A stretch of 60,000 bases of DNA, from the NCBI GenBank assembly GCA_030141605.1, contig JAQGDQ010000003.1, positions 64,001-124,000 of the forward strand. Direction: 5' to 3'. Positions within the stretch are counted from its first letter, which is position 1, and each line of letters begins with the position of its first letter. The notes below the pieces were generated by a model that had not been told where the DNA came from, ran no database searches, and saw nothing but the letters and a program-made list of their open reading frames with translations. This stretch comes from Tubiluchus corallicola. Lineage: Eukaryota > Priapulida > Priapulimorpha > Priapulimorphida > Tubiluchidae. This document shows, one piece after another, positions 44,201 to 56,000 of this stretch. A program made the position numbers and the translations under genes.

Positions 44201-47200
44201 TAATTTCCAATGATTAGCTGTATGTACATACTATCTATATTCTGTAACATGATGTTTTCTATCAACCAAGTAATATACTACTAATTACAGTAAATATGGG
44301 TCATGATAGAAATTAGCTCTTCTTTTTCAAGAAAATTGTTATTTGTTTAAAATATCTCTGACAATTTCTGCTTCATCTAGGTTGCAGGATTTCTCAATAG
44401 TACGAAAAATTAAATGTTTCACATCGTTGCAGTTCAAGTTATTATATTTTTTTATAAAGTACTAGCTGCAAATTATAATCAATAATTGACCCCACAGAAA
44501 AAATAGCTTGTTTAGCAAAGTGATTTGCTAGAGCATTACTACTTCTCAAACAGGGTGAATGTTAATTCGTATAAAACATTTCTCGAAGTGCCTGAAGTAC
44601 ATCACTGACTTGCGGCCAAAATAAACCCGAGCAGTGTTTGACAAATTCTACAGTCTACGCACAGAAATTTTCCAAACTGTAATGATATTACTATGCAGTA
44701 GTTTCATGTTACTTGTTCCTTGTCTGTCATCAAGGACAATTAAATTACAAATCAGCAGTTGTTCCGAAAACACAACTGGCTACGTAAATTTGCGCGGCCA
44801 ACACCAAGCCTAGAGAGATCAATCAAAATGCCATAAGCCACCTATGTTTAAATTTACATATATTAAATTGAAATATATTTAAATATAATTTTAAAATTAA
44901 ATATTTAAATGTTAATATAGAGCACCAGGATGCCCTTTACCACATTACAATGTTTGACGACCCCTTACATACTTCAGTAACTATGTTGTATGTCGTGATG
45001 TGTAGTATTAAATGATTTGACTTTTGTGTTCACAGAAAACACATGCTGATGGCTTATTCTGGTGACTGGAGTTTCCTGCCTGAATATTACAGATTGTGTC
45101 CTGCTAACGCATCTGCCAAGCTGGTACAATATTACATAGCCTAGATTTATATTCTCAATGAGAAATGCAACCTTTAAAACACGTTTCGCAAATCTGCGAT
45201 CACTTGTTTAAGTTAAAATTTCACAGTGCAAAACAGTCACGGCGTCATGTGATCTTTTGGTGATCGAGCTTTTATCGGATTGTTATTGTTGTTTTGTTTA
45301 AATTGGGGTCAACCGATAATTGTAATTACTTAGTAACTATATAGGTTTATCGTAATTATAGTTCCATTACTAAACGTTGGCATAATAAAAACTTATGAGA
45401 ATCGAATTTTATTAAAAAACAGATGTCTCACGATGAATCCTTAACAGTTACCACTATAGCGTGTATAGTGCTAAAGTAACAGTACGCCCCAGTGGTACCT
45501 ACTAAAGGTACAGAAAGTACTTGTGAAAGATGCATGAAATTATATTTATTTTATTACGTTTTTAGGCTAGAGGGATTAAATATACCGGCTTCCAGATTGC
45601 CTTTCTTACTTGGGGTATGTAACGTTGTCAAGTTAAGAAGTTTTTAATCATATATTATAGTCATACATGTATTGTAGACATAAAACTACTTCATCGGTCT
45701 TCATCGTGCTTTACTCATTTCAAGCATTCTAAATGAAACTTAGATGTAAAACGACTAGAAATAAATGCGTTGTGTCTTATGTGCCCGACTCCTAACTGGG
45801 CCATTTGGTTGGTCATCTATTGTTAATGTTCTACTGACCACGAAAAACTATATCAGTTGGATTCATTTAAAACACATATTCTGTTTAATTCTGGGCAGAG
45901 TTAACGAAACGAAATATTTTTATAGGTTATTTTGTAGCAATGTTCGTGCTGATCGCCATCAGCAGTATTCTAATTGGAATAGGATGGACAATCGCAACAG
46001 GCTTCTTTGCGGACTTATTACAGTCTGCAATGTAAGTTCAATGTAGATTCAATTGTGAGTAAATTATAATATAGGCCCAACTCACAGATTAGGCCCACTT
46101 TTATAATAACTCTTAACCAAAAATAAGAAAGGAAGTAAATAGGTAATTTATTTTCGCCAGCACATTTTCATTTGATTATAATTTGCGCAATATATATGTA
46201 CACATATTATATATATTCAAGTATATACTATACATGTATGTGTGTATGTATATATACATAGTAGAATATTCAATTCAATAAAGTATAATGGCAACATAAC
46301 ACTATGAATTACAGCAGATACAAGAAGATTAAATTATTGTTAAAAAGAGAAGAGAAGACATAAGATACGGGAAGGTTCAAATTTTGATTAAGTATTAGTT
46401 TTGTGATCATTAACGAAGATAGGCAGTGAAACCAAATTAACCATATCTGAAGTTATACACATTCAGAGCCGATAATTATGTCTTATATGTTTACATTTAA
46501 TTAAAGAAAGTTCAAGTATATCACACAAAAAGTCAGCAATAAAGTTCAATCAATGCTACCAATGAAAACACTTTTGTACAAAAAAGGTATTTTTTGCAAA
46601 AAGAAACTACAATGTCACTTTACAATGTCATTTAACTTTCCCCATGATTTTTTTTCAGAATTCCTATAGCGATCTTGATTCTACTTTTCTATGCTCAGTT
46701 ATTTCTTTCGGGAAAATTCTTCCTGCAACCGAAAATCAACGAAGACGATGCGTCAAAACCGCTTGCACTCAAAAATATGTAAGCAAATCCAGATTTCAGC
46801 AGTATACTCCACTGCCCTTATAAAATCTGTTGAGAGCATGGTAGTTATTAACAGCATTCAGAGAATCACAAATATATAAGTCAACGACAAAAAATTCAAT
46901 GTTGCGACGTTGCCTTTTTAATTTTTCTTTTGTTACCTACGCACAACATGCGAAATTCAACACTTAAAGAAATAAGCGAAAATAAATAGAATACAACACT
47001 TTATTAATTCTTAATTTGCTCACTTTCAGGAAATGGTTTCATCTTACGCATTATTACTTGTTTCTGGCAAACATTATTATTGGCTTCATCTTGGTATTTA
47101 GTAGATTCGTTATCTCTGCTCTTTTAAGTGCCTTCCTAATGTGCCGTCTGGACAGGACTATCATCATGCGTGGCCACGAGTCTAAAGACAAAGGTCAGTT

Positions 47201-49631
47201 CACGTGTACATTACAAGATTTAAAAACTGCATGCTTAATGCGACCAACAACCCGAACTTCGACTATTTAAAGTTCATAGAAATTTGGATCCAACTGAGAT
47301 CTCCATCATAGTTAAATTACTCAGTACACCGTCTAGTGTCAATATTGGTGTTATTTGCTAAAACGGCGCTTTTTTGTTTTTCAGTTTCAGTTCGGTTATT
47401 GTCACGTTTTCACACTTGTTTTAATTCGCGTCATCAATATCTATTTCGTTAACTGAGTAGCTACTTTCAAAACCTTTTTTACAAATTATCCTGACAGCCA
47501 ATCTTAAAAAACCGTATTAAGGGCCTTTTTGTTGGGGTGGGAAACTTGCTGTTACCTTGAGTTTGAGCTTTCCGCTACTAATATTTCAAACATCATGTGT
47601 AAAACCTTTTAATGTTGCTCCACAAACAGAGAGATTATCAATGCTGTGTACGCGTCTTACTGAGATCTACTGTATGAAGTGCATCAGCCTAACCAATAAA
47701 TCTACACTATGTCTCGTATACCTGAGAGCAGCTAGTGAAAAATGTTTCACTGCTATTACAATTTTCGTACTTTTTGCCCTAAAAAGTATATATATATATA
47801 TATATATTAGCCTACCATTATTTTGTTTTAGGTCACATGTCATATCTCGGTATGATAGAAACAGAGCATGCGCACACTCATCCAGTCGTCATTGTTTTTG
47901 CCCAGTTACTGGTGGACAGCATTGGAGGCGAACACAAACGCATCAAACCAACTCACCAGAAACCAACTGTGCCTAAGACGATCCGTAAATTCTCAGACCA
48001 AAGCACTATATCGAGCATCTCACAACATATAGAAGAAGAAGCAATTAGCGAACCAGAAGTAACATTTGTATTTATATGTGAGACTAGCTACAGCAGAAAG
48101 ATACATACGCCTGATTATTACAATATTATAACAGTCCTAATTAATGATCAAATTAGCAAGCATAATATTGTGTAACCGAGACTAGTCTACAGAAAATAAA
48201 TAATTAAAGTTAATGCTTACATGCCAGTCTTGATTCTATTTCAGCCTTACGACTGAATATAACCAAGACACCCAAAAAACGTCCCGATAGATAAAAAGTG
48301 ATACTTAAGTGCGTTTGCTTCTTTATCATTTCTACAGAAATGGCAAGTATTAAAATCTATATCACTAAGATCCGACTGCTGAAAATCGATTTTAACCTAT
48401 TAGAGAAAAATTTTAATATCAAATTAATTTCGATGTCACTCATTAAACAGGATGCTGTTGCTGTTGAAAACGGAGAAGCAATTCCAACTGCTATAGTGCC
48501 AGGAATATTTGACAAAGAACTGCAATTGATGAGTCCAGCAGATTTGGAAACTTTGGGCAATTTAGTGGGTACGTAGTAGTTTGACACTTTGTCTCCATGT
48601 CACATCGCTACGTCGATTTTTGACCTTATGGCCAAATTCTCAATGTTGACAAAGAAAAATATAAAAGAAGAAACCAGTATGTCTTTATATCTTTATGCTA
48701 GCATAATAGCTTGAGAATTTGTGCAACCATTTTAAGCCTGATAAAAGAGACATTATGAGATTATAATTTTACGAAGTATTGCGTATTCTTAACCTAGTGT
48801 AGGACTTCTGAGTAATTTTCACTCCTTGTAGATACGTTGCCGAAACTTGCACGGAAGCGAGCTCGTAATCGATGGTTTCTAGCCTACACTCTCATTCGCA
48901 ATCGGAGACTGCGCAAAAAACGTAGCTGGCAGGTATTCAAAGACAAGGTTGGCCAGCTGGTAGCTACCTATGGCACCCCACCTGGAACACCGCTCCTCAG
49001 TTATCATCAGCACCATGGCAACTCTGGTTCGACAACACCTACTCAGCATGGGGCGAGGTGGTACATTTCGCAGCCTGAAAACGCCTCTCCCCCAGGAACT
49101 CCTAACTTCTTAAACTTCCATAGTGGACGACGAAAAATTCTTATAGCAGAACCAGATTTTCATGGGTTGCCAGGTGATCCGGAATATTCTGTACCCAAGA
49201 TTCCTAGCAGTAGTAGACTGGAACAGCTTCGCAAATCCCACAGCCGGGATTCAATGGAGCATGGCTTAGTTACAGGAGCTCCATGCGGTAGCCGAGTTGA
49301 TGAGTTAAAAAGAACTCACAGCCGTGAGATACTGGAACGTGGAACGGCTCCTGGAGAGCCATCTAGTGTCAGTCGAACTGACCGTAACGAACTAAAAAGA
49401 TCACACAGTCGAGAACTTCTAGAACGAATGCTAGCCAATAAAGAGCTACCCAATGATGATGGAAACATCCATATAACAAGATCTGCAAGTGAAGAGGTTG
49501 TAGAGAAGCGGGACATGGCAAAAACCACGGAGTCTGTAGAAACCGCAACTATAACAATAACACAGCAAGACGAACGTGATAAAGATTGTTCCGTCGACAG
49601 CAGAACGGTTAACACTGATTCTGTGGTGTAA
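37021..49631 (+). CDS. STRA6: STRA6-like multi-pass retinol transporter/receptor
   Basis: I resolve 18 coding exons: 37021-37110, 37224-37303, 38798-38943, 39360-39480, 39774-39849, 40414-40530, 40822-40907, 41396-41543, 41932-42052, 42856-42940, 45036-45123, 45566-45614, 45926-46031, 46659-46778, 47030-47193, 47832-48058, 48451-48568, 48832-49631. All phases agree, giving 913 residues. STRA6 takes up retinol from binding protein at the plasma membrane. The recognisable order follows vertebrate STRA6: N-glycosylation site (NST) and first helix AAFVVYVALVFFTF; a WSYAAAFGAMF segment; paired helices around FYPIFACLTTSLQFLGAAFG; VPTQVCLLFLLVTFVK; the loop IYVKHLLRKNK; later helices IAISSILIGIGW and IIIGFILVFSRF; then TEHAHTHPVV. 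RNRWFLAYTLIRN matches the vertebrate cytoplasmic GRARWGLAYTLLHN segment. The tail beyond it (about 235 residues) is much longer than in mammals and carries internal repeats. The start codon at 37021 is the least certain point. Confidence 0.92.
37395..38345. repeat. Degenerate GTGAAGCC-type minisatellite in STRA6 intron 2
   Basis: Across about 950 bp, short phrases such as GTGAAGCC, GTGAGCC, GTGAAACC and TGTGTGAAG recur at loose 12-25 bp spacing, all in the same orientation. There is no fixed period. The overlapping minus-strand reading frames are repeat artefacts. It looks like a heavily decayed tandem array. Confidence 0.7.
40575..40720. repeat. Imperfect GGT/GAT-rich trinucleotide tract
   Basis: GTGGTGATGG-type low-complexity sequence in a STRA6 intron. 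Confidence 0.8.
40966..41085. repeat. (GAT)n/(GAC)n trinucleotide tract
   Basis: An interrupted GAT/GAC run in the STRA6 intron between the exons ending 40907 and starting 41396; the Asp-rich frame is an artefact. Confidence 0.9.
41190..41335. repeat. (GAT)n(GGT)n(GAC)n compound microsatellite
   Basis: GAT triplets, then a pure GGT/GTG run at about 41251-41296, then GAC triplets. It ends about 60 bp before the next STRA6 exon. Confidence 0.93.
43724..44165. repeat. Hexamer array (TTAGTA)n-(TTAGTG)41-(TTAGTA)18
   Basis: Eight TTAGTA-type units (43741-43788, one variant TTAGAT) are followed by 41 uninterrupted TTAGTG units (43789-44034), then about 18 TTAGTA units (44035-44142). ATTAGTATTAGTAAATTA occurs at both outer edges. 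It lies in the STRA6 intron 42941-45035. TTAGTG differs from the animal telomere unit TTAGGG by one base. The Leu-Val frame over it is an artefact. Confidence 0.97.
46194..46262. repeat. AT/GT-rich imperfect dinucleotide tract
   Basis: Mixed TA and TGTA repeats in a STRA6 intron. Confidence 0.7.
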
Positions 49632-50561
49632 ACATTATAAAGACTGATGCTGAATTTCAGAAAATTTTTGGGCAAAATTAAATTTTTTATTGCACTCTAT
49701 GATTTTGCAAACAGAGTTTAATTGCTCTAAATAGCCCAAAAACATTTTTCCAGAAGCATGTTACTATTTTTGTACTATTGCTTCCATGAAATGCTTATAG
49801 GCAATATGATATTTATAACAACTCAGTAACGGTAACTCAGCCAAATGTGCTAACCGACTACGAAAAGCTCGAGTAAGCAATTAATTTGATTTTCATTGTC
49901 ATCACGTTGTTTTGCTGTTCAACATACCTCATATTTTAAAGAATCAGATAATATGGTCGTTAAAATAATAGCTGGAATTTGCTTTACGGCACGGTTCTTT
50001 GCTCCATGGTTGCCACTTAATGTATATACCTTAAAATGATTAGAATATTAATGCTAAAAAGTATCGTGTACTTTTATTCACATTCTATCAGAAATAGAAA
50101 AACTTACAGCAAGATAGTAAATTGATTGTCATTAGCAGGCCCATATTAAAAACAATTCGAAAATAGAATACCAGAATAAACAATCAAAATAAAACTTAAA
50201 CATTAAAACAGAACAGTATAAAATTATTATGGCCTGCAATACATATCCGTTAACTATATTATTTAAATCTATACTCCCAAATATTCAAAAGCGGCCTTCA
50301 AAAGCGGACAAAATGGCCACAAATTCAAACATTCATTTGAAAGTGTTACAGAGAAGTGGAACTGCTATAATTTTAATAGTTCTTATCAAAAGTGTGTCGA
50401 ATAAATACATGTTGTTTGTTAGACATATTCCGACTTTAATTCAAAAATTCATTTGAAAGTGTTACTGAGGAGTGGAACTGCTATAATTTTAATCGTTCTT
50501 ATTAAAAGTGTGTCGAATAATTGTCGAAAGAAACATGTTGTTTGTTGGACATATTCCGACT
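49632..50561. other. Convergent intergenic region (STRA6 and GPCR 3' ends)
   Basis: About 930 bp separate the two stop codons. ATTAAA at 49677 is a candidate STRA6 poly(A) signal, with AATAAA further on near 50176. On the minus strand, AATAAA at about 50073-50078 could serve the GPCR. A tandem duplication occupies the right end. I see no additional gene. Confidence 0.5.
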
Positions 50562-50565
50562 TTAA
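50322..50565. repeat. Tandem duplication, about 117-128 bp x 2
   Basis: 50322-50438 and 50439-50565 share ATTCATTTGAAAGTGTTAC, GTGGAACTGCTATAATTTTA, AAAGTGTGTCGAATAA and GACATATTCCGACTTTAA. Copy 2 has about 11 extra bases (TTGTCGAAAGA). The right end falls at the GPCR stop codon, so the duplicated block is its 3' UTR start. Confidence 0.92.
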
Positions 50566-52019
50566 GGTTGATCAGATTTACAAATGTACAATCTTTGATA
50601 AGCTTTTCGGAAATGTTTATGTCGTAATGCATAAAACACTGGATCAAAGACAGAAGTCATGATAGAGAAAGATGCACTTAATTGCAAATCATAAACGTTC
50701 TCGTTCCAATAAGCGTTGATCGCAGAAAGAGTGAAGTATGGTACGCTAGTCACGTAGAACATACCTGCCAATAATACAAATGTCATTGCAAGCCCAAGTT
50801 CTTTTCGTAATTTTATCACTTGTTGTGGTTTAAAATTAACAGATGCTTCTTGGGTTTCAATTGAATGAATGTGTCGTCGTGCAATGACGAAGATCTTACA
50901 ATACAAAAATGCTATGACAGAAAATGGCAAATGAAGGATTGTGATGTTGAAGATAATCCACAACCAAGCAGGATATAGCTTAAACGGACGACAACCCTGA
51001 CTAAAGTCGCCTGTGTTAAAAGTGAAAACAATTACTAAGTAGACCAATGAGAACGTGGTATAAATAAAGATTGTCACTTTTGCTCGAATTTCGGTTACGA
51101 TAACTTTATATCTGAGTGGTCTAACAAGAGCAATGTATTGATCTGTGGCAACGGCAATTAGACTAAAACACGTTATTTGAGCAATACAATAAAGCAACCC
51201 GTGAGTTAACAAGCAAAATGAGATTGTTTCAAAGACGGAACGAATCAGAACATTTTGCAAAAACAAGTATCCTATGACGAAATCAGAAACCGAAACAGAA
51301 ACTACAAATAGGTATCTTGTCTGCTGAAATGTAGAATGTCTGCCTTTGTAGATTGCGAAGATAACTGTTGCATTGAGAAACATGATTGTCACGCTAATGG
51401 CAACCTGAAACAAAATAACCAAAGAGAGGCCATTGAAACAAAAGTTAATGTAATATGGTATTTGTAGTAACGGTAAGGCAACAAATGTAAAAAAATGTAA
51501 AAAAACACAAATGTGCAGACTCGATTAATTTTTACTAACAGTAAATACATAAAAAAGTTTAACATCTATTATTTTATTGAAGCAAGATGCTGGTTAGATA
51601 AAAAAATTATGATTGCACGTACGTATACACGGTAAGCGCTAGTTATTCAAGAAGGAACTTAATTTTACTAACTATTTTTTTCGAATTTGTTCAGCTTGTT
51701 AAAGCAAGAAAGTAGATTTCTAACGTCAGAACGATTAAGTAGCGAATCACTTTCATCATTGCACATACGCAACAGTAAGCGGTCACGGCGTGTGATTGGC
51801 TACTAAAGTCAAGCAATGCAAAGCCAGCGAGACCGACTTGTTGGAGATCGCTTAATTAGGAATATCACGCTTGGACAATTACTTTTACTGTGATTCCGAA
51901 TTATTTCGTTTGTTTTTTCTTGTTTGAAAAAGCGAGAGAGCGAGAGAGAGAGAGAGAGAGAGAGAGAGTGCGTGCGTGCGTGCGGGCGGGCGGGCGAGCG
52001 GTCGCTCGTGCGCGTGCGC

Positions 52020-52050
<31 letters not shown>

Positions 52051-53048
52051 GTCGAGAGATAGAGAGAGAGAGAGAGGGAGGGAGAGATAAAGGAAAAAAG
52101 AGGAATAGAGGAGGGAAAGAGACAGACGGGGAAGGACAGAAAGAGAAAATGAGAGGCCTAGGGAGGTAAAGAAGGAGAAGTAAACAGAGAAAGAGAAATC
52201 GAAGACTTTATCCTACAAAAATAGCAGATTTAGCACTTTAAAAAGATAACCGTGATTTTTCTGCTAAAAATTCTGTCTAAGAAATGTTTTTCTGTGAAAC
52301 GAATTTCCTAGAGAAAATATTTTCTTTGAAAAAATCTTTCTGGGGAAAAAGTTTTTGGTAAATTTTTTTCTGGCAATTTTTTTTCTGGGAAAGTTTTTCG
52401 GTGAAAAAAATTCTGGGAAACGGACCTAAACCTATTGATGAGGGATGTCGTTGGAAAAAAGCCTGAGGCTCCCTGATTTTGTAATGGATCGTCAAGAAGT
52501 TTCACAACTATTCTACATCTGCATCTATTCTAGATGTTTAATCTGCCAAATTTAATTTAAGGCGGCACTGACGTCATATTTTCTACGATCTTGAGCTCAA
52601 CGAGCTGCTCGACCAATAATTCGAGTCGAGCTTGTTAAACTAATTGTTACTCATATATAGATCACTTTGGATAATATTATAGTAAAAACGCTTGCCATGT
52701 TGTGGAGTCATTCAATAATGGACTAACTGTCATTAGCTAGGACTAGGCCTACTATTTTTCATAATCGACGAAAGATTGGAAAATAATGAGAAAGAGAGAG
52801 GGGGGAAAGAAAGACAGACAGACAGATATACACACAGTCAGCGAGAGGGTGCGAGAGAAAGAGAACTGGAGAGACACAGAGTCAAAGGCTGAGGCAGAGT
52901 GACAAATAGAAGAGGCAGATAACTCCAGATAATTGATAGTATAATACCTTACCCGATAAATTGTTCCAGTCAATTGAATACCTGGAAGTCTATACGGATG
53001 GTCTTGTACACTGTCATTGCTAGAGTTAGATGCTTCGAATTGTAGCAT
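50562..53048 (-). CDS. Rhodopsin-family (class A) G-protein-coupled receptor, two exons
   Basis: Exon 1 is 52953-53048 and exon 2 is 50562-51404, joined in phase 0 (donor CGG/GTAAGG, acceptor TTGTTTCAG/GTT), giving 312 residues. Exon 1 supplies an N-terminus with a potential N-glycosylation site (NSSND) and the start of TM1. Hallmarks: N43 in TM1 (FLNATVIF), D73 in TM2 (VSVSDF), C96 before TM3, DQY at 120-122 in place of DRY, prolines in TM6 (VPYF) and TM7, and DPVFY at 286-290 in place of NPxxY, followed by a helix-8-like HKHFRKAYQRLYIC. TM6 lacks the usual CWxP (GMFYVTSVPYF). The short loops and short tail recall amine, adenosine or melanocortin-type receptors, but I cannot assign a ligand. 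The intron carries GA/GT microsatellites. Reading only exon 2 from an upstream ATG in the intron would lose the true N-terminus. Confidence 0.88.
51932..52090. repeat. Compound (GA)n-(CGTG)n-(GT)n-(GA)n microsatellite
   Basis: GA repeats, then GC-rich CGTG/CGGG units, then a pure GT run (about 52024-52050), then GA again. It lies in the GPCR intron. Arg/Glu-rich reading frames here are artefacts. Confidence 0.95.
52270..52435. repeat. Degenerate T-run/CTGGGAAA minisatellite
   Basis: Units like TTTTTCTGGGAAA recur at roughly 20-bp spacing with decay, in the GPCR intron. Confidence 0.65.
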
Positions 53049-56000
53049 AGTTAGTAATCAAATGAATTATACATGCTCTTAAGTCATGCTAAAAGTTCCC
53101 AGATGATACATATGTGAAGCACTTTCAGTAGCATATATGAACTACGATTTGAAAATCAGTGGTGCTACAATATCACATAGAGTTCAGCACACGTGATTCT
53201 AAAATTTGTCCCCTCTCGTTACTATTGTCTTTATATAAAGTTTGAGTTGCTCTAACACTTGCTTCTAAACCCATTCAGCGTTGGGTTCGTTCATGACAAT
53301 GTGGGCGTAGCTAAATACGACATTGTCCAATAAAAATAGCTTCTTTGAAAGGAAGTAAATGTGAAGTTTTACTACTACGAAAACAATAAGAATAATGTTA
53401 TAATCGAAAAATAAAAAAACGAGTTCACATAAATGACAGTGTTGAAACTTCTGTAATCTGGAAAAAGAAACCATTCGTCACTGGAAAATGACGTCAACAT
53501 CCACGGAAACCTTACAACAAAACTCTTCGCCCTAACATTCTTGCCAAGTAGATTTTATAGCATGAGAGTATTAGATGTAAGACTAGGGCATCTAGCAGGG
53601 CAGTTGCAAAACATAAGGGAGAACCAGTGTGATCGAAGCACTTTGCATTGATTGAATTTGCAAAAAAACTAGTTGTATAAAGGCGTTATTAAGGGCACAC
53701 AAAAACTGCTGACTTGAGAGATGTTAATAATATCGCTAGATGACCTTGTTAGAATTCAGGATAATCGTGAAGAAGCTGCACATGAGTTCAAAGGAAAGGA
53801 ATGTTGAATGTCTAAAAGAGAAAAAGTCAGGTGCCAAAGACAGCTTTTACTTGGTGCTGCAGCTAGAGTTATGAATGGCCGACACATAGAACATCTTCAT
53901 ACTGGTCAGCCCGCCAGTCGTAGGAAATGCAAAACGAACAAGACAGACAGGTGAATCAGTCCGAAAGCATGTCTAACATCATGAGTGGTAATAGAAACCC
54001 CGAGAGACAGTAAGAGAGAGTGAAAGTAGCTGGTTTGCTGAGAGTCAGTTGATGTTCAACTTTGAGTTGTTTTGGTGAAGAGAATTAGCTGTCTAACAAT
54101 AATGCAGTAAAGCAGTTGCACTGTGGGCGAATCAGTCCGAAAGCATGTCTAACATCATGAGTGGTTATAGACACCCCGAGAGACAGGAAGAGAGAGTGAA
54201 AGTAGCTGGTTTGCTGGGAGTCAGTTGATGTTCAACTTTGAGTTGTTTTGGTGCCGAGAATTAGCTGTCTAACAATAATGCAGTAAAGCAGTTGCACTGT
54301 GGGCGAATCAGTCCGAAAGTATGTCTAACATCACGAGTGGTTATAGAAACCCCGAGAGACAGGAAGAGAGAGCGAAAGTAGCTGGTTTGCCGAGAGTCAG
54401 TTGATGTTCAACTTTGAGTTGTTTTGGTGCAGAGAATTAGCTGTCTAGCAATAATGCAGTAAAGCAGTCGCACTGTGGGTGAATCAGTCCGAAAGCATGT
54501 CTAACATCATGAGTGGTTATAGAAACCCCGAGAGACAGGAAGAGAGAGTGAAAGTAGCTGGTTTGCTGAGAGTCAGTTGATGTTAAGCTTTGAGTTGTTT
54601 TGGTGCCGAGAATTAGCTGTCTAACGATAATGCAGTAAAGCAGTCGCACTGTGGGTGTGGCGTATGTACACAAAACTGTGAAAGGTATGTTATGGCCGTA
54701 CAATACATATTCGGAAAACACGGCTTCTGAAATATATTGACTACACGTACACGTTGTCCAGAGAAGAGTTTCACGGTAATGTACTTCAATCCGGCTTTTC
54801 GAGCTTTATGTTTAACTGTTTTGGTGACCAATTTTTAATGTTTAATTAATTTGCCTATTTGTCTAGGCCTTACTGTGATCGTGTCCTTCGATTTCTTTTT
54901 GTTTTTTATTCCCAAATTAAGTTAACAGAGAGTATAATTACAGTGTTTTGACTTTTCTAATGTCGCAAAGTAATTTAATAGCGCAACCCGCTCTCGTGAA
55001 CAGTCCCTTATTTGTAACAAAAAATGAGATGTTTGTGACAAAACCAGAGCCTTGGAGTCTTGGAGTCTTGAGTAATGTACTCTAAAAGTCTGTAACGACA
55101 CACTAGAAGTTTGGGGTGCGCCTGACTCACAATGAGAGATATCCTTCTAAGTTGAGTCACTGAACCAACAGCAGTGTCCGGCTTGTAAATTGAACCCAGG
55201 TGGCTACCCATCACTTGTATAAAAGCGCCAGTGTTCAAACATGAACTTCAGCAAATTGTTATGTTATGCTTTCCGAAAGTTATGCAGAACAACAACAACA
55301 GCTATAGCATTATTGGTTTCAAAATAATATTCGTTATTGTTTTGAGATCTACTAATTTAATACAATCAATAGCCCATTGCGAAAAAAATTTCTCGCGGCA
55401 ATTAAGTGTAGGAAAAGGAAGTGGCGTACCATAGTAACGAGTATTTCGTTTTTGTGACATGCTGCAATTTTCTGTAATTCTGCTCCAAATTTATTATTTT
55501 GATCTGTGTCTCTGATCAAGTGATCATGGGCGAGTCAGCCTGCAGTTAATAACAATATTAACTTGTTTCAGGGACTTAACTTCAAGCTTTTTATCAAGAG
55601 TGTTATTTTAATTAATTGTATTGTGCTTTATTTTACTTTCATCTTTTTGAGGTGATGTTATCTTGAATAAATATCTTTTCTAACTTATGACCGTATTTTA
55701 TCTTAGTACGTTAGCCCGTCGCAGCGATTTCGATTTCGCCAATGAATCTTATTTGATAAAAGAAGATTTCCCGTCTTGCTCAGAACTGCGTGGGATGGCA
55801 TCATGGCAGCCTGAACTACGGAAGTTTTAAAAATTCACACAAATTTCAATAGAAAGCCTTTCAAATCTAAAGTATTGCTCACTTTTTGTTAAATTATGGA
55901 TGTTTCAAGTAGGTTTTTATAAAAAAAAGGTTTCATTTTTTGTTAACCTAATTTATTTTCCTGCTTAAATGAGTTGACTAAATTTTTTGATGGCCCATCT

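Noticed and set aside
44300-44830. Possible decayed retroelement on the minus strand in a STRA6 intron
   Set aside because: Some open stretches exist between stops, but no reverse-transcriptase, endonuclease or gag-like motif could be recognised.
48298-48450. Upstream extension of the STRA6 exon at 48451
   Set aside because: The open frame before 48451 is intronic; CATTAAACAG/GAT is a good acceptor and phase 0 matches the preceding exon.
54437-54831. Repeated minus-strand frames ending in QCDCFTALSLDS/QCDCFTALLLDS
   Set aside because: The repetition reflects the 176-bp satellite; the frames change between copies and show no homology.
55100-55220. tRNA-like segment on the minus strand
   Set aside because: It has a GGGTTCAA B-box-like word but no matching A-box at proper distance and no cloverleaf.
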